40,736 bases of DNA from Thiococcus pfennigii (GCF_016583835.1 NZ_NRRW01000033.1:1-40736); one strand, 5' to 3'. Shown: positions 17,983 to 29,173, counted from the stretch's first letter. Notes: generated by a model from the letters alone, not told the origin. Made by a program: numbers and translations.

Positions 17983-19193
17983 AGCGTCAATCCATCGAGG
18001 GCGGCAACCGTGTGCATGTCCTTGTCGCCACGCCCGGAGAGGTTGATCAGGATCGCCTGGTCACGGCCCATGGTCGGGGCCAGCTTGGCGGCGAAGGCCA
18101 ACGCGTGGCTCGACTCCAGGGCTGGGATGATCCCCTCGGTGCGGGTCAGCGTATGGAAGGCCGCGAGGGCCTCGCGGTCGGTGATCGCCCGATACTGGGC
18201 GCGGCCGCTGTCCTTCAGCCAGGCATGCTCGGGGCCGACGCCCGGGTAATCGAGGCCGGCCGAGATCGAGTGGGTCTCGATGATCTGGCCGTCGGCGTCC
18301 TCCATCAGGTAGGTGCGGTTGCCGTGCAGCACGCCCGGGCGCCCGGCGCACAGGGGCGCGGCATGGCGGCCGGTCTCCAGCCCCTCGCCGGCCGCCTCGA
18401 CACCGTAGATGGCGACCGCTTCGTCGTCGAGGAACGGATGGAAGAGGCCGATCGCGTTCGAACCCCCACCGACGCAGGCGACCAGGGCGTCGGGCAGCCG
18501 GCCGGTGCGCTCGAGCATCTGGGCGCGCGCCTCGCGGCCGATCACGGCCTGGAAGTCGCGGACCATCGCCGGATAGGGGTGTGGGCCGGCGACCGTGCCG
18601 ATGATGTAGAAGGTGTCGTCGATATTGGTGACCCAGTCGCGCATCGCCTCGTTGAGGGCGTCCTTGAGGGTGCGCGAACCCGAACGGACCGGCACGACCT
18701 CGGCACCGAGCAGGCGCATCCGGTAGACGTTGGCCTCCTGGCGGGCGACGTCGACCTCGCCCATGTAGACGACGCACTCGAGCCCGAGCCGCGCGGCGAC
18801 GGTCGCCGTCGCGACCCCGTGCTGACCGGCACCGGTCTCGGCGATGATCCGGGTCTTGGCCATCCGCTTGGCGAGCAGCGCCTGGCCGATCGTGTTGTTG
18901 ACCTTGTGGGCGCCGGTGTGATTGAGGTCCTCGCGCTTGAGGAAGATCTGGGCGCCGCCGAGCTCGCGGCTCCAGCGTTCGGCGTGATAGATCGGCGACG
19001 GGCGCCCGACATAGTCGCGCAGGTCGGCATCGAGCTCGGCGAGGAAGACAGGGTCGGCGAGATAACGCTCGTAGGCCTCGCGCAGCTCCTCGAGCGGCAG
19101 CATCAGGGTCTCGGGCACGAAGAGCCCGCCGTAGGGGCCGAAGTGGCCGCCGGCATCGGGCCAGTGCTGTCGCTTATCGGGACTCATCGCCAT
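17979..19193 (-). CDS. trpB: Tryptophan synthase beta subunit
   Basis: The 404-residue PLP enzyme condenses indole with serine. The PLP lysine is 97 in GAHKVNN, the phosphate-binding GGGSNAIG motif is intact, and the catalytic Glu lies in ETGAGQHG. It is the TrpB1 type that pairs with TrpA. The start overlaps the end of trpF by 20 bases; AAGGGG lies six bases before the first of two close ATGs (MAMSPDK). Confidence 0.97.
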   Translation of the reverse strand: MAMSPDKRQHWPDAGGHFGPYGGLFVPETLMLPLEELREAYERYLADPVFLAELDADLRDYVGRPSPIYHAERWSRELGGAQIFLKREDLNHTGAHKVNNTIGQALLAKRMAKTRIIAETGAGQHGVATATVAARLGLECVVYMGEVDVARQEANVYRMRLLGAEVVPVRSGSRTLKDALNEAMRDWVTNIDDTFYIIGTVAGPHPYPAMVRDFQAVIGREARAQMLERTGRLPDALVACVGGGSNAIGLFHPFLDDEAVAIYGVEAAGEGLETGRHAAPLCAGRPGVLHGNRTYLMEDADGQIIETHSISAGLDYPGVGPEHAWLKDSGRAQYRAITDREALAAFHTLTRTEGIIPALESSHALAFAAKLAPTMGRDQAILINLSGRGDKDMHTVAALDGLTL

Positions 19194-19824
19194 CTCTCAC
19201 CCCTTGCATGAAGGCCGCCATCAGGGCCTCGTCTTTGCGGCCCTTGGCCGCCTCGATCCCGCCGCTGACGTCGACGGCATAGGGTCGCACCCGCCGGATC
19301 GCCTCGGCGACGTTCGCCGGCGTCAACCCGCCGGCGAGGATGATCCGCGGCGCCAGCACCGCCGGGATCCGGTCCCAATCGAACCGTTGGCCCGTGCCGC
19401 CGGGCAGCCCCGGGTCGAAGGCGTCGAGGAGCAGCCCGGCCGCGTCGCGATAGGCCGCGGCGACCTGGCCGAGGTCCAGCCCTGGACGCATCGCCACCGC
19501 CTTGATCCAGGGCCGGGCGAAGCCGCGACAGTACTCGGCGCTCTCGCCGCCGTGGAACTGGAGCAGATCGAGCGCGACCTCGCTCAGCACGCGCCGCACG
19601 GTCTCGGGGTCCTCGTCGACGAACAGGCCGACCTTGGTCACGAAGGGCGGCAAGCCCTCGATCAGGGCGCGGGCCTGCTCGATCGTGACCGCTCGCGGAC
19701 TGCGGCCATAGAAGACGAGACCGATCGCGTCGGCCCCGAGGGCGGCCGCCGCGCGGGCATCCGCCGGACGCGTCAGACCGCACAGTTTAACCCGGGTTCG
19801 CCGACAGGATAAGGGCTGCGTCAT
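19174..19824 (-). CDS. trpF: Phosphoribosylanthranilate isomerase
   Basis: The 216-residue TIM-barrel isomerase makes CdRP in tryptophan synthesis. The general base is Cys15 in VKLCGLTR and the general acid is Asp134 in [16 protein letters not shown] and [11 protein letters not shown] are the usual signatures. The ATG at 19824 is preceded by GGAG and overlaps the truA stop (ATGA), so the very long open frame upstream is only the shadow of truA. It lies ahead of trpBA, with trpF linked to truA as in Pseudomonas. Confidence 0.96.
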   Translation of the reverse strand: MTQPLSCRRTRVKLCGLTRPADARAAAALGADAIGLVFYGRSPRAVTIEQARALIEGLPPFVTKVGLFVDEDPETVRRVLSEVALDLLQFHGGESAEYCRGFARPWIKAVAMRPGLDLGQVAAAYRDAAGLLLDAFDPGLPGGTGQRFDWDRIPAVLAPRIILAGGLTPANVAEAIRRVRPYAVDVSGGIEAAKGRKDEALMAAFMQGVRDGDESR

Positions 19825-20678
19825 CGTGGCATCTCCGCTGCCTCGCCGGTCGGCCCAGACGCCGGCTCGCGCTCGAAGACCTGCGGCAGTGCATGCTCGG
19901 GGGGGTAATCGACGCGGGCGAGATAGAGCCCGTGGGGCGGGGCCGTGACGCCGCCGAGGGTGCGATCGCGCAGGGCCAGCAGCTCGCGCGTCCAGGAGAC
20001 CGGGGCCTCGCCGCGACCGATAGCCAGCAGGACCCCGGCGATGTTGCGGACCATGTGGTGCAGGAAGCCGTTGGCGCCGACGCGCAGCTCGATCAGCTCG
20101 CCGCGCCGACCGAGCTCCAGGTAGTGGATGCGCCGCACCGGGCTCTTGGCCTGGCAGCCGAGTGCCCGGAAGCTCGTGAAGTCGTGCTCGCCGACCAGGG
20201 CCGTGGCGGCCCGCTGCATCGCGGCCAGGTCGAGCGGCCGATGGATCCAGACCGCCCGCTCGCGTTCGAGCGCCGAACGCGTCGCGCGGGTCAAGATCAG
20301 ATAGCGGTAGTGGCGGGCGATGGCGCTGAAGCGGGCGTGAAAGGCCGGACCCACCGGGACGGCCCAGCGCACGGCGATATCGCCGGGGAGGTTCGCATTG
20401 GTGCCGAGGACCCAGGCACGCATCGCCCGCTCGGCATCGGTCTCGAAGTGGATGACCTGCTCCAGGGCGTGCACCCCGGCATCGGTGCGCCCGGCGCAGT
20501 GGACCGTCACGGGCCGATCGGCGACACGCCCGATCGCCGCCTCGAGGCAGCCCTGCACGGTGCGCAGCGACTGGGCCTGCACCTGCCAACCGGAAAACCG
20601 CGTGCCATCGTATTCGACCCCCATCGCGATGCGCCGGGGCCCGTGCCCCGCTGTCACGGGGCGCGCTGCATCGTCCAC
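19821..20678 (-). CDS. truA: tRNA pseudouridine(38-40) synthase
   Basis: The 285-residue enzyme isomerises uridines 38-40 in the anticodon arm of tRNA. The catalytic aspartate is 66 in GRTDAGVHA, preceded by VEYDGTRFSGWQ. NANLPGDIAVR and NGFLHHMVRNI are the family's other motifs. The start appears to be GTG at 20678; the first 14 residues are poorly conserved, so a later start is possible. It is followed by trpF with a four-base overlap and preceded by fimV. Confidence 0.95.
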   Translation of the reverse strand: MDDAARPVTAGHGPRRIAMGVEYDGTRFSGWQVQAQSLRTVQGCLEAAIGRVADRPVTVHCAGRTDAGVHALEQVIHFETDAERAMRAWVLGTNANLPGDIAVRWAVPVGPAFHARFSAIARHYRYLILTRATRSALERERAVWIHRPLDLAAMQRAATALVGEHDFTSFRALGCQAKSPVRRIHYLELGRRGELIELRVGANGFLHHMVRNIAGVLLAIGRGEAPVSWTRELLALRDRTLGGVTAPPHGLYLARVDYPPEHALPQVFEREPASGPTGEAAEMPR

Positions 20679-20735
20679 GAGTCGCTCAGGGTCTCCCGTA
20701 CCGAGACGGGGCGCCGGTGCACGGTCCCATCCAGT

Positions 20736-23438
20736 TCATGGCAGCCCCGCAAGCAATTGCCGGGCCTCGTCGCGTTGCGCGTCGCTGCCCTCCTCGGCGA
20801 TCTCGGCGAGCAGGACGCGCGCCGCCTCGTAGTCCTTCATGTCCAGATAGGCTCGGGCCAGGTCCAACTTGGTCGCGACCTCGTCCCACGGGCCCGAATC
20901 TTCGCGCGGCCAGGAGGCCGAGAGCGGGTCGTCGGCGACACTGTCGTCGACGAACGAAAAGTCGGTCGTCGCGGCATCCGCGCCATCGCCCTTGCCGTGC
21001 CCACGACCGAGGTCGTCGGCCGCGATGACAAGGTCATCGGGATCCCCATCGAGGTCGAGCCCCACACCACCTGGCGGCCCACCGGGATCGACCGCGCGAG
21101 GGGTGCGCCGGGTCTGCCCTTCGCGGACCGGAAGGTCGTCCCAATCGACCGGCCCCACGGACAGGGTCTCATCGTCCTTGAGATCGATATCGAGCGGCGT
21201 GGGACGCTTGGCACCCACAGGCCTCGCCGCCCCAAATGCCTCCGCCTCGTCCTCCCCATCACGCGCCGTGACCGACCCGACGAGATCGTCCAGATCCAGG
21301 TCCAGATCGAGCAGGGCGGGATCCCGCCTGGCCGCGGCAGGCTTGGGCTCGGATGGCCTCGGCGCCCGGCTCGACGTCGCGGCCTTGACGGCTGGCGGGG
21401 TCGGCTCCCCACCCCCGGCCGAGGGGGCCGGTCCCGGCGTTGGCTCTGGCTCGCCTGGCGCAGCCGGGCCGGCCGCCGGCTCGGCGCCCCTGTCCGCCTC
21501 CGGCGCTCCCTGCTGCAAGGACGCCTGCATCGCGGCAAGACGCCGCCACTGCTCGGGGCTCGCCTCCTCGGCCCCGGCCTCGCGCATCTTGTCGAGCAGC
21601 GCCGCGAAGCCCTCGTAATCCTTGCGCCCGAACAAGGCCTCGGCCAGTTTGAACCGAAGGTCGAGCCGCCCCGGGGACCGGTCGATCTCCTCCCGGAGCA
21701 GATTCTCCGCCTCGCGATAGCGGCCATAGGCGATATAGATGTCGGCCTCCGAGAAGACGTCGACGTCCGTCTCCTCGTCCAAGCCCGGCAGGGACGACGA
21801 CTGCTGGGGGAGGGGCTCCGCCGCCTTATCGCCGGCCACATCCGGCACCTCCTGGGCAGGCGGGTTCGCATCCTCCGGCAGCCGCGCTGCGCCAATGCCG
21901 CCGTGCATCGCGCCACTGGTGGCGTCGGCAGGCGCGGAGTCGGCCTCGTCGAGTCCGGCATCGAGCAACAGACTATCGGCGAGGCGCCGACGCCGCCTGT
22001 TCAGGTACCAGGCAGCGCCCCCGAGCAGGCCGAGGGCAAGCAGGCCAAGGCCGACGAACGACCAAGCGACCGAGCCTGAATCGGCCTCGGAGGCAAGCGG
22101 TGGCGCAGTCTGCGCAGCAGGCGGGCCGGCGGGCTGCGAGTCGGCGACGGGTGAAGCCGCCTCCGGCGGGACGTCGACCGCCAGCGACTTCGCCGCACCC
22201 GCATCATCCTCGCTCGCAGGCGCGACCAACGGCGCGCCCGGTCCCTCGGCGTCGCGGTCCCAGTCCGGAGCATCCGTCGCACCGCTCGGCGGCACCGGAT
22301 CCTCGGCGATCGTCTGAACGGGGGGCGCCGCGTCCGGGTCGCCGAGCGGCGATGAAGACTCGGCGGAGGACACCTCCTCGGCGGCGAGCGCCTGGGCCAG
22401 TTGCCGCTCCGCAAGTTGCGCGTCGCGCAGCACGAGCAACTCTTGGAGGTCAGCCACTAGGATCTCGAGCGCTTGGACGCGGTCCCGCAGTTCCTCGTTC
22501 TCCTGGCGGGCGCGCTCGACGCCCGCAGTTACCAGCGGCCCCTCGTCCTCGGGCCGCTCCGCGCCAGCCCCCGCCGCGGGCGTATCGGTGGGCGCGATCC
22601 GCAGACGCCCCCCCTGCACGTCGGCCGCAACAACGACCGCGTCGTCGCCCTGCGTCAGGGGTGCGTCAGCCACCGCTTGGCCAGCGAGCGCCGCCGCAAG
22701 CTGCTGCGCCGCCGTCCTCTCGTCCAGCACGAAGAGTTCGGCGGCGCTGGGGATGACGAGGGTCCGATCGACCCGCAGTCGGTCGATATCACCGCCGATG
22801 AAGGCATCCTGATTGCTGCGATAGAGCGCCAGGGCCGTCTGGGCGACGGTCGCCCCCGGGGGGGCCGTGCGCCGAGCGACCTCCAGCAGGCCGACACCGG
22901 CCGGGACGGGCTCGGAGTACAACGGGAAGCCAACCCCGCTCGCCGCATCCGGGATCGCAATCGGCCCGCCAGGGGCCGCCACCGGGGGCACCCTGCGAGC
23001 GCGCGACGCCGGCTCGACGGTCCCTCGACCTCGGCGTTCCGCAGTCACCGGAGGATCCAGCAGCACCGTATATTCGCGTACGAGGCGCCCCTCGGGCCAG
23101 GTAACCTCGACCAGAAAATCAAGGAACGGCTCGCGGATCGGCTCTCGGCTGGTGACCCGTATCACCGGTCGGCCATCCGGCGCGATCTGGGGATTGAAGC
23201 GCAGCTTGGTAAGCAGGAAGGACCGCTCGGCGCCGACCTTGTCGAACTCGGCATCCGAGGCGAGGGCGACCTTCACCGCATCGAGTTCATCGACCGGCGC
23301 ATCGATGAGTTCGATCTCGCCGAGGAAGGGCTGATTGAGGGCCGAATCCGCGTACAGTTGGCCGAGCCCCAGGGCCTCGGCACCAGCGGGCGCCAACACC
23401 AGGGAGACCGCCGAGGCCAGGATCATCCTGCGATACAT
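20736..23438 (-). CDS. fimV: FimV-type motility/pilus hub protein
   Basis: The 900-residue inner-membrane protein acts in type IV pilus assembly and polar organisation in pseudomonads. A signal peptide ends near residue 22 (EALGLGQLYADSALNQPF is the typical mature start). A conserved N-terminal domain runs to about 130, a LysM-like segment covers about 172-240, and a coiled coil (about 310-345) follows. One membrane helix sits at about 455-475, flanked by Arg. The cytoplasmic part is long and acidic, with a TPR-like stretch near 555-615 and the conserved C-terminal TPR (about 850-900). Position between asd and truA is conserved. Confidence 0.92.
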   Translation of the reverse strand: MYRRMILASAVSLVLAPAGAEALGLGQLYADSALNQPFLGEIELIDAPVDELDAVKVALASDAEFDKVGAERSFLLTKLRFNPQIAPDGRPVIRVTSREPIREPFLDFLVEVTWPEGRLVREYTVLLDPPVTAERRGRGTVEPASRARRVPPVAAPGGPIAIPDAASGVGFPLYSEPVPAGVGLLEVARRTAPPGATVAQTALALYRSNQDAFIGGDIDRLRVDRTLVIPSAAELFVLDERTAAQQLAAALAGQAVADAPLTQGDDAVVVAADVQGGRLRIAPTDTPAAGAGAERPEDEGPLVTAGVERARQENEELRDRVQALEILVADLQELLVLRDAQLAERQLAQALAAEEVSSAESSSPLGDPDAAPPVQTIAEDPVPPSGATDAPDWDRDAEGPGAPLVAPASEDDAGAAKSLAVDVPPEAASPVADSQPAGPPAAQTAPPLASEADSGSVAWSFVGLGLLALGLLGGAAWYLNRRRRRLADSLLLDAGLDEADSAPADATSGAMHGGIGAARLPEDANPPAQEVPDVAGDKAAEPLPQQSSSLPGLDEETDVDVFSEADIYIAYGRYREAENLLREEIDRSPGRLDLRFKLAEALFGRKDYEGFAALLDKMREAGAEEASPEQWRRLAAMQASLQQGAPEADRGAEPAAGPAAPGEPEPTPGPAPSAGGGEPTPPAVKAATSSRAPRPSEPKPAAARRDPALLDLDLDLDDLVGSVTARDGEDEAEAFGAARPVGAKRPTPLDIDLKDDETLSVGPVDWDDLPVREGQTRRTPRAVDPGGPPGGVGLDLDGDPDDLVIAADDLGRGHGKGDGADAATTDFSFVDDSVADDPLSASWPREDSGPWDEVATKLDLARAYLDMKDYEAARVLLAEIAEEGSDAQRDEARQLLAGLP

Positions 23439-23774
23439 ACCGTCTCCTCACTTACCTGGAGGGTGTCGGGAAGGCCGACCGTCTCCGACCTGGTCGCGCA
23501 AATCGACGAACGGCGGCAAAACCGGCTCATCTCATCCCTGCCTACCGGCAACGAACGGCATCGCACACCATCCGCAATCGCGGCGGTGGAAAGCGAACGC
23601 AGCTGCGTCCAGGACATCCGAGCCCGACCTCGACACCGCGGCGGCCTCCGGCTCGATCAAACCCCACCGCCACCAGGCGTTTGCCCGCCGCGCACACTGA
23701 TTCCCCCTGAGATCGGTCGACTGCGCAGACCCGATGCGCCGCACGTCCACGGGCCGATAGCGCAATGTCGACCA

Positions 23775-23803
23775 ACTATAATCGAAGAGGGGTTGACCTC
23801 CAA
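23775..23803 (-). promoter_or_regulatory. Candidate fimV promoter
   Basis: TTGGAG and TATAGT are spaced by 17 bases on the minus strand, the best match in the asd-fimV gap. The distance to the fimV start is long, about 330 bases. Confidence 0.35.
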
Positions 23804-24020
23804 AGTGAATACCACAATCGCGGCAGGATCAATGGCCTCGGGCCAAGCGACAGCGCCTCCGGCCCATGACGCTCGTCGGTGAGCGGCGATGCCGGCAGAG
23901 CCAGGCGACATGCAGCGGCGACAGCTTTGGGATCGCCGGTCGCGAGGGAGCGCAAGGGAAGGGATCGGGGGAGGTGGGCATCGTGGCGCTCTGCCCATCC
24001 TACGGCCCCCGACCTGGGAC

Positions 24021-24047
24021 AGCCCCGATGCCGCGCCATGGGGGCTT
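24021..24047 (-). terminator. Possible asd terminator hairpin
   Basis: AGCCCC (24021-24026) pairs with GGGGCT (24041-24046) around a loop of about 14 bases, just beyond the asd stop codon. There is no T-run; it is weak. Confidence 0.25.
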
Positions 24048-24052
24048 CCCCG

Positions 24053-25174
24053 TCAGCCGGTGCGTTCGAGCAGCAGGCGCAGCATCCGGCGCAGCGGCTC
24101 GGCGGCACCCCAGAGCAGTTGATCGCCGACCGTGAAGGCGGCCAGGTAGCGATCGCCCATCGCGAGACGGCGCAACCGCCCCACCGGCACCGTCAGCGAG
24201 CCGGCGACGGCCGCCGGGGAGAGGTGATGAATCGTCTCGTCGCGATCGTTCGGGATCACCTTCACCCACGGGTTGGCCGCGGCGATGGTCGCCTCGACGT
24301 CGGCGACGGGCAGGTCCCGGGCGAGCTTGATCGTCAGCCCCTGGCTGTGGCAGCGCATCGCCCCCACGCGCACGCAGAGGCCGTCGATCGGGATCGGCTG
24401 ATCCTCGCGGCCGAGGATCCGATTGGTCTCGACCATCCCCTTCCACTCCTCACGGCTCTGACCGTTGGGCATCTGGGCATCGATCCACGGGATCAGGCTG
24501 CCGGCCAGCGGCACGCCGAAATGGGCTTGCGGAAAGTCCTCGGCGCGCAGCGCCGCGGTGACCGCCCGATCGAGCTCGAGGATGGCGGCAGCCGGATCGT
24601 CGAGACGGGCGCCCACCGCCTCATGCAGCGCGCCCATCTGCTGGAGCAGCTCGCGCATGTTCTTGGCCCCGGCGCCCGAGGCCGCCTGATAGGTCATCGC
24701 GCTGACCCATTCGACCAGCCCCTCGCGGAACAGCCCGCCGATCGCCATCAGCATCAGGCTGACCGTGCAGTTGCCACCGATGAAGTCGCGCTTGCCCTCG
24801 GCCAGCGCGGTCTCGATCAACGGGCGGTTGACTGGATCGAGGATGATGACGCTGTCGCGATCGAGACGCTTGGCCGAGGCCGCATCGATCCAGTAGCCGC
24901 CCCAGCCCCGCGCCCGCAGCTCGGGATGGATCTGCTTGGTGTAGTCGCCGCCCTGGCAGGTGACGATCGCGTCCAGGCTTGCGAGGACGTCGAGGTCATA
25001 GGCGTCGGCGAGCGGCGCCGCCCCGCGGCCGATGTCCGGGCCAGCCGCGCCGATCTGCGACGTCGTGAAGAACAGGGCCTCGGGGATGTCGGCGAAATCG
25101 CCCTCGTCGCGCATCCGCTCCATCAGTACGGAGCCGACCATCCCGCGCCAACCGATAAAACCGACCCGCCTCAT
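24053..25174 (-). CDS. asd: Aspartate-semialdehyde dehydrogenase
   Basis: The 373-residue enzyme reduces aspartyl phosphate to the semialdehyde, the branch point for lysine/diaminopimelate, threonine and methionine. The NADP-binding opening [14 protein letters not shown] and the catalytic Cys136 in [11 protein letters not shown] identify the E. coli-type Asd. The late HSQGLTIKL carries the active-site His. It follows leuB by 40 bases in the order leuB-asd-fimV known from Pseudomonas. Confidence 0.97.
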   Translation of the reverse strand: MRRVGFIGWRGMVGSVLMERMRDEGDFADIPEALFFTTSQIGAAGPDIGRGAAPLADAYDLDVLASLDAIVTCQGGDYTKQIHPELRARGWGGYWIDAASAKRLDRDSVIILDPVNRPLIETALAEGKRDFIGGNCTVSLMLMAIGGLFREGLVEWVSAMTYQAASGAGAKNMRELLQQMGALHEAVGARLDDPAAAILELDRAVTAALRAEDFPQAHFGVPLAGSLIPWIDAQMPNGQSREEWKGMVETNRILGREDQPIPIDGLCVRVGAMRCHSQGLTIKLARDLPVADVEATIAAANPWVKVIPNDRDETIHHLSPAAVAGSLTVPVGRLRRLAMGDRYLAAFTVGDQLLWGAAEPLRRMLRLLLERTG

Positions 25175-25214
25175 CGCATGGACCTCTGTGAAGACAGTGA
25201 TGACCGCCCGCCGA

Positions 25215-26300
25215 TCAGCCGGCGGAGGCCAGCGCGGCGACGACCGCGTCGCCCATCTCGACGGTACCGACCTGGCGCATACCGGGCGACATGATGTCGC
25301 CGGTGCGCAGCCCCTGATCCAGCACCCGGCTGACCGCGTCCTCGATCGCCTGGGCCGCCGCCGCCTCGTGCAGCGAGTAGCGCAGCATCATCGCGACCGA
25401 CAGGATGGTCGCGAGCGGATTGGCGATGCCCTTCCCGGCGATGTCCGGGGCCGAGCCATGGATGGGCTCGTACATGCCCTGCCCCTCGGCATTCAGCGAG
25501 GCCGACGGCAGCATGCCGATCGAGCCGGTCAGCATGGCCGCCGCGTCCGAGAGGATGTCGCCGAACATGTTGGTCGTGACCATGACGTCGAACTGCTTCG
25601 GCGCCCGCACCAGCTGCATCGCGGCATTGTCGACATACATGTGCGACAGGGCCACGTCCGGATAGTCGCGACCGACCTCGGTCGCGACCTCGCGCCACAG
25701 CTCGGTGCACTCCAAGACGTTGGCCTTATCGACCGAGCAGACCCGCTTATTGCGCTGGCGCGCGACATCGAATGCGACCCGACAGATGCGCCGAATCTCG
25801 GACTCGGTATAGACGAGCGTGTTGACACCGCGCCGCTCGCCGGACTCCAATCGGGTGACACCGCGCGGCTCGCCGAAATAGATGCCGCCGGTCAGCTCGC
25901 GCACGATGAGGATATCGAGGCCGGCGACCAGTTCCGGCTTGAGGCTCGAGGCATCGGCGAGCTGCGGACAGAGGATCGCCGGGCGCAGATTCGCGAACAG
26001 CCCCAGCCCGGCGCGCAGCCCGAGCAGGCCCTTCTCCGGACGCACCGCGATCGGCAGCGGCTCCCACTTCGGCCCGCCGACGGCCCCGAGCAGCACCGCA
26101 TCGGCGGCCCGGGCCGCGGCCAGCGTCTCCTCGGGCAGCGGATGGCCGCTCGCATCGTAGGCGGCACCGCCGACGAGCGCCTCGTCCAGCGTCAGGTCGA
26201 GGCCGAAAGGTGCCCGCACGGCCTCGAGCACCTTGATCGCCTCGGCGACGATCTCGGGGCCGATGCCGTCGCCGGCGAGGATCAGGATCTTCTTGCTCAA
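25215..26300 (-). CDS. leuB: 3-isopropylmalate dehydrogenase
   Basis: The 361-residue NAD enzyme oxidatively decarboxylates 3-isopropylmalate in leucine synthesis. The opening is [13 protein letters not shown], with [14 protein letters not shown] for substrate, DKANVLE for the catalytic lysine, and the metal/NAD region GDILSD with [15 protein letters not shown]. The length is that of E. coli LeuB. It lies 174 bases after leuD; that gap holds no visible gene. Confidence 0.97.
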   Translation of the reverse strand: MSKKILILAGDGIGPEIVAEAIKVLEAVRAPFGLDLTLDEALVGGAAYDASGHPLPEETLAAARAADAVLLGAVGGPKWEPLPIAVRPEKGLLGLRAGLGLFANLRPAILCPQLADASSLKPELVAGLDILIVRELTGGIYFGEPRGVTRLESGERRGVNTLVYTESEIRRICRVAFDVARQRNKRVCSVDKANVLECTELWREVATEVGRDYPDVALSHMYVDNAAMQLVRAPKQFDVMVTTNMFGDILSDAAAMLTGSIGMLPSASLNAEGQGMYEPIHGSAPDIAGKGIANPLATILSVAMMLRYSLHEAAAAQAIEDAVSRVLDQGLRTGDIMSPGMRQVGTVEMGDAVVAALASAG

Positions 26301-26474
26301 CGTCTTGTCTCCGCACGACCCGCCGCGGCGGGCGCAGTGATTGGCACGGGGCGCTCGGATCGCCCCGGACGATGAAGATGCGGTCGCCGGCGATACCGCC
26401 TCCCCTCGCCACGCCCTCCTAGGCCCAGCGAGACGGGCATGTGCGATCCACCAGCGCGAGAGTCCAAGCGCCGC

Positions 26475-27113
26475 TCAGGCGAACAGCCAGGGCGCCTCGG
26501 CCAGGCGACGCGCCTCGTAGGCGCGGATCGCCTCCACGTGCTGCAGGGTCAGGCTGATGTCGTCGAGCCCCTCGAGCAGACAGTGCCTGCGGAAGGCATC
26601 GACCTCGAACGGGATCGTGCGACCGGTCGGCAAATGCAAGGTCTGCGCCACGAGATCGACGGCGATCCGCAGTGCCTCGGGCCCGCCAGCCAGCTTGAAG
26701 AGGTCGTCGACGAGATCGCCCGACAGCCGGATCGGCAGGATGCCGTTCTTGAAGCAGTTGTTGAAGAAGATGTCGGCGAAGCTCGGCGCGATCAGGACCC
26801 GGAACCCCTGCCCCATCAGCGCCCAGGGGGCGTGTTCGCGCGACGAACCGCAGCCGAAGTTCTCGCGCGCGAGCAGGATGCTTGCGCCCGCGTAGCGCGG
26901 ATCGTTGAGGACGAAGTCGGGATTCAGTGGCCGCTGGCGGCAATCCTGATCCGGCTCGCCGCGGTCGAGATAGCGCCACTCATCGAACAGGTTCGGGCCG
27001 AAGCCGGTGCGCTTGATGCTCTTCAGGAATTGCTTCGGGATGATCGCGTCCGTGTCGACGTTGGCCCGATCGAGCGGACAGACGATCCCGGCGAAATTGA
27101 CGAACGGCTCCAT
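26475..27113 (-). CDS. leuD: 3-isopropylmalate dehydratase small subunit
   Basis: The 212-residue swivel-domain subunit completes the isomerase with Leu[21 protein letters not shown] and the substrate-binding loop [13 protein letters not shown] (residues 88-100) are diagnostic. The ATG shares its A with the leuC stop (TGATG at 27115-27111), so translation is coupled. The open frame extending upstream is a leuC shadow. Confidence 0.97.
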   Translation of the reverse strand: MEPFVNFAGIVCPLDRANVDTDAIIPKQFLKSIKRTGFGPNLFDEWRYLDRGEPDQDCRQRPLNPDFVLNDPRYAGASILLARENFGCGSSREHAPWALMGQGFRVLIAPSFADIFFNNCFKNGILPIRLSGDLVDDLFKLAGGPEALRIAVDLVAQTLHLPTGRTIPFEVDAFRRHCLLEGLDDISLTLQHVEAIRAYEARRLAEAPWLFA

Positions 27114-28516
27114 CACAGCCCCCTCACGTCGACGAAATGCCCAGTCACCGCGGCCGCGGCGGCCATCGCCGGGCTGACCAGGTGGGTGCGCCCGCGCGGG
27201 CCCTGCCGGCCTTCGAAGTTGCGATTCGACGTCGACGCGCAACGCTCGCCGGGCTCGAGGCGGTCGGCGTTCATCGCCAGGCACATCGAACAGCCGGGAT
27301 CACGCCACTCGAAGCCGGCCTCGATGAAGATCTTGTCGAGCCCCTCGGCCTCGGCCTGGGCCTTGACCAGCCCGGAGCCCGGAACGACCAATGCTTGACG
27401 GATTCCCTCGGCGACGCGCCGCCCCTTGGCCACCGCGGCGGCCGCGCGCAGGTCCTCGATGCGCCCGTTCGTGCAGGAACCGATGAAGACCTTGTCGGGG
27501 CGGATCTCGGTGATCGGCGTCCCAGCGGTCAACCCCATGTACTCCAGCGCCAGACGCATGCCGGCGGCCTTGACCGGATCCGGCTCGGCGGCCGGGTCCG
27601 GGACCCGGGCATCGACCGGCACGACCATCTCGGGCGAGGTCCCCCAGGAGACCTGCGGTCTGATCGACGCGGCCGAGACCGTCACGACGCGATCGAAGTG
27701 CGCGCCCGGGTCGCTCACGAGCGTACGCCAATGGGCCGCGGCCTGCTCGAAGAGCGCCTCGCTCGGGGCATATGGGCGACCTCGGACATAGTCGATCGTC
27801 TTCTGATCGACGGCGATCAGACCGGCGCGCGCACCCGCCTCGATCGCCATGTTGCAGACCGTCATCCGCCCTTCCATCGTCAGGTCGCGGATCGCCTCGC
27901 CAGCGAACTCGATGACGTGGTCGGTACCGCCGGCGGTGCCGATCTGGCCGATGATCGCGAGCACGATGTCCTTGGCGCTGACCCCCGGGGCCACCGGGCC
28001 GTCGAGCTCGACCAGCATCGTCTTGGATTTGCGCTGAAGCAGACACTGGGTCGCGAGGACATGCTCGACCTCGGAGGTCCCGATCCCGAAGGCCAGTGCG
28101 CCGAGGGCGCCGTGGGTCGCGGTGTGGGAATCGCCGCAGACGATCGTCATCCCCGGCAACGTAAAGCCCTGCTCCGGCCCGATGACATGGACGATGCCCT
28201 GGCGCGGATCACCCATGCGCAGCTCGGTGATCCCGAACTCCGCGCAGTTCGCATCCAGCGTCTCGACCTGCAGGCGCGAGACCGGATCGACGATGCCCAG
28301 TGCACGCTCGATCGTCGGTACATTGTGATCCGGCACGGCCAGGTTGGCCGCCGCCCGCCACGGCTTGCGCCCAGCGAGGCGCAGCCCCTCGAAGGCCTGC
28401 GGCGACGTCACCTCGTGCACCAGCTGCCGGTCGATATAGAGCAAGGCCGTGCCGTTGTCGTCGTAGCGCACGACATGCTCGTCCCACAGTTTGTCGTAGA
28501 GGGTTCTCGCCCCCAT
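27113..28516 (-). CDS. leuC: 3-isopropylmalate dehydratase large subunit
   Basis: The 467-residue [4Fe-4S] aconitase-family subunit isomerises 2- to 3-isopropylmalate with LeuD. The three cluster cysteines lie in IGSCTNGR and DPGCSMC, and [13 protein letters not shown] is the usual N-terminal motif. The start [16 protein letters not shown] at 28516 is chosen because it is the conserved N-terminus and has AGAGG upstream. The frame open upstream is Arg-rich and lacks homology. leuA is not adjacent. Confidence 0.97.
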   Translation of the reverse strand: MGARTLYDKLWDEHVVRYDDNGTALLYIDRQLVHEVTSPQAFEGLRLAGRKPWRAAANLAVPDHNVPTIERALGIVDPVSRLQVETLDANCAEFGITELRMGDPRQGIVHVIGPEQGFTLPGMTIVCGDSHTATHGALGALAFGIGTSEVEHVLATQCLLQRKSKTMLVELDGPVAPGVSAKDIVLAIIGQIGTAGGTDHVIEFAGEAIRDLTMEGRMTVCNMAIEAGARAGLIAVDQKTIDYVRGRPYAPSEALFEQAAAHWRTLVSDPGAHFDRVVTVSAASIRPQVSWGTSPEMVVPVDARVPDPAAEPDPVKAAGMRLALEYMGLTAGTPITEIRPDKVFIGSCTNGRIEDLRAAAAVAKGRRVAEGIRQALVVPGSGLVKAQAEAEGLDKIFIEAGFEWRDPGCSMCLAMNADRLEPGERCASTSNRNFEGRQGPRGRTHLVSPAMAAAAAVTGHFVDVRGL

Positions 28517-28547
28517 CGCCCTACCTCTGAGCCCAAGAAAATTAGTT

Positions 28548-28576
28548 AGCTTAGACCGGATGCTGCCCAAACTCAA
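28548..28576 (-). promoter_or_regulatory. Weak leuC promoter candidate
   Basis: On the minus strand TTGAGT (28576-28571) and TAAGCT (28553-28548) are spaced by 17 bases, 32 bases before the leuC start codon. No leader peptide with leucine codons is seen. Confidence 0.25.
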
Positions 28577-28800
28577 ACACGGCCAGAGGCGGGCGACCGG
28601 ACGCGCGGCGCCGCTCGCAAGCCTGTCACGAACGCACCTCGATCGCCTCCGGACCGGCCGACCGGACAACTCCGCGCCCCGCGCCCCACGACCGTAGACG
28701 CGCGCGACGCGCAGCCCGCCACGCGCCGGCGAGTGGCCCAACCGGTCTCCGATCCACGCGCCACGCTCACCGGCCGGCCCATCGCCAAGCCCTGAACGAC

Positions 28801-28822
28801 AAAAGCCGGCACTCGGCCGGCT
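28801..28822 (-). terminator. Rho-independent terminator of rpsT
   Basis: On the minus strand AGCCGGC, a five-base loop and GCCGGCT are followed by TTT. It is placed 37 bases after the rpsT stop codon. Confidence 0.75.
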
Positions 28823-28858
28823 CTTGCAACAGACGCTGGTTGGCCTGCCAACGATCGA

Positions 28859-29122
28859 TCAGGCCATCGCCTTCAGGTGGGCGTTCAGACGGCTCTTGTG
28901 CCGCGCCGCCTTGTTCGCGTGAATGAACCCCTTGTTGGCCGCCCGATCGATCACCGGGACAGCCTCGGCGTAGGCCTGCGTCGCACCCTCCTTGTCTCCG
29001 GCCTGGATGAGCTTGATCACCTTCTTGATGTAGGTGCGCAGCATGCTGCGACGCGATGCGTTGTGCTGCCGATGCTTCTCGGCTTGACGAGCCCGCTTCC
29101 GAGCTTGGGGTGAGTTGGCCAA
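28859..29122 (-). CDS. rpsT: 30S ribosomal protein S20
   Basis: The 87-residue basic protein binds 16S rRNA during 30S assembly. The opening [21 protein letters not shown] and the [22 protein letters not shown] end are those of bacterial S20. It forms a single-gene unit, with its own promoter and terminator and AGGAG upstream. murJ, a frequent neighbour of rpsT in gammaproteobacteria, is not here. Confidence 0.97.
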   Translation of the reverse strand: MANSPQARKRARQAEKHRQHNASRRSMLRTYIKKVIKLIQAGDKEGATQAYAEAVPVIDRAANKGFIHANKAARHKSRLNAHLKAMA

Positions 29123-29173
29123 GGCGACTCTCCTGCGAAACCTGAATCGAGAGGATATCCAATTAGACCAGCC

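Larger units (their letters stand above)
23439..24052. other. 614-base gap upstream of fimV
   Basis: No gene is supported here. Short frames on both strands have no family features. On the minus strand TTGGAG (23803-23798), 17 bases and TATAGT (23780-23775) form a fair sigma-70 promoter that would leave a leader of about 330 bases before fimV. On the plus strand a perfect TATAAT occurs at 23777-23782 but has no -35 partner. Confidence 0.5.

Noticed and set aside
19893-22079. 728-residue plus-strand frame opposite truA and fimV
   Set aside because: It is antisense to conserved genes and has no family features.
27113-28741. 75-residue N-terminal extension of leuC
   Set aside because: The extension is Arg-rich, crosses the promoter region and is absent from the conserved N-terminus at 28516.
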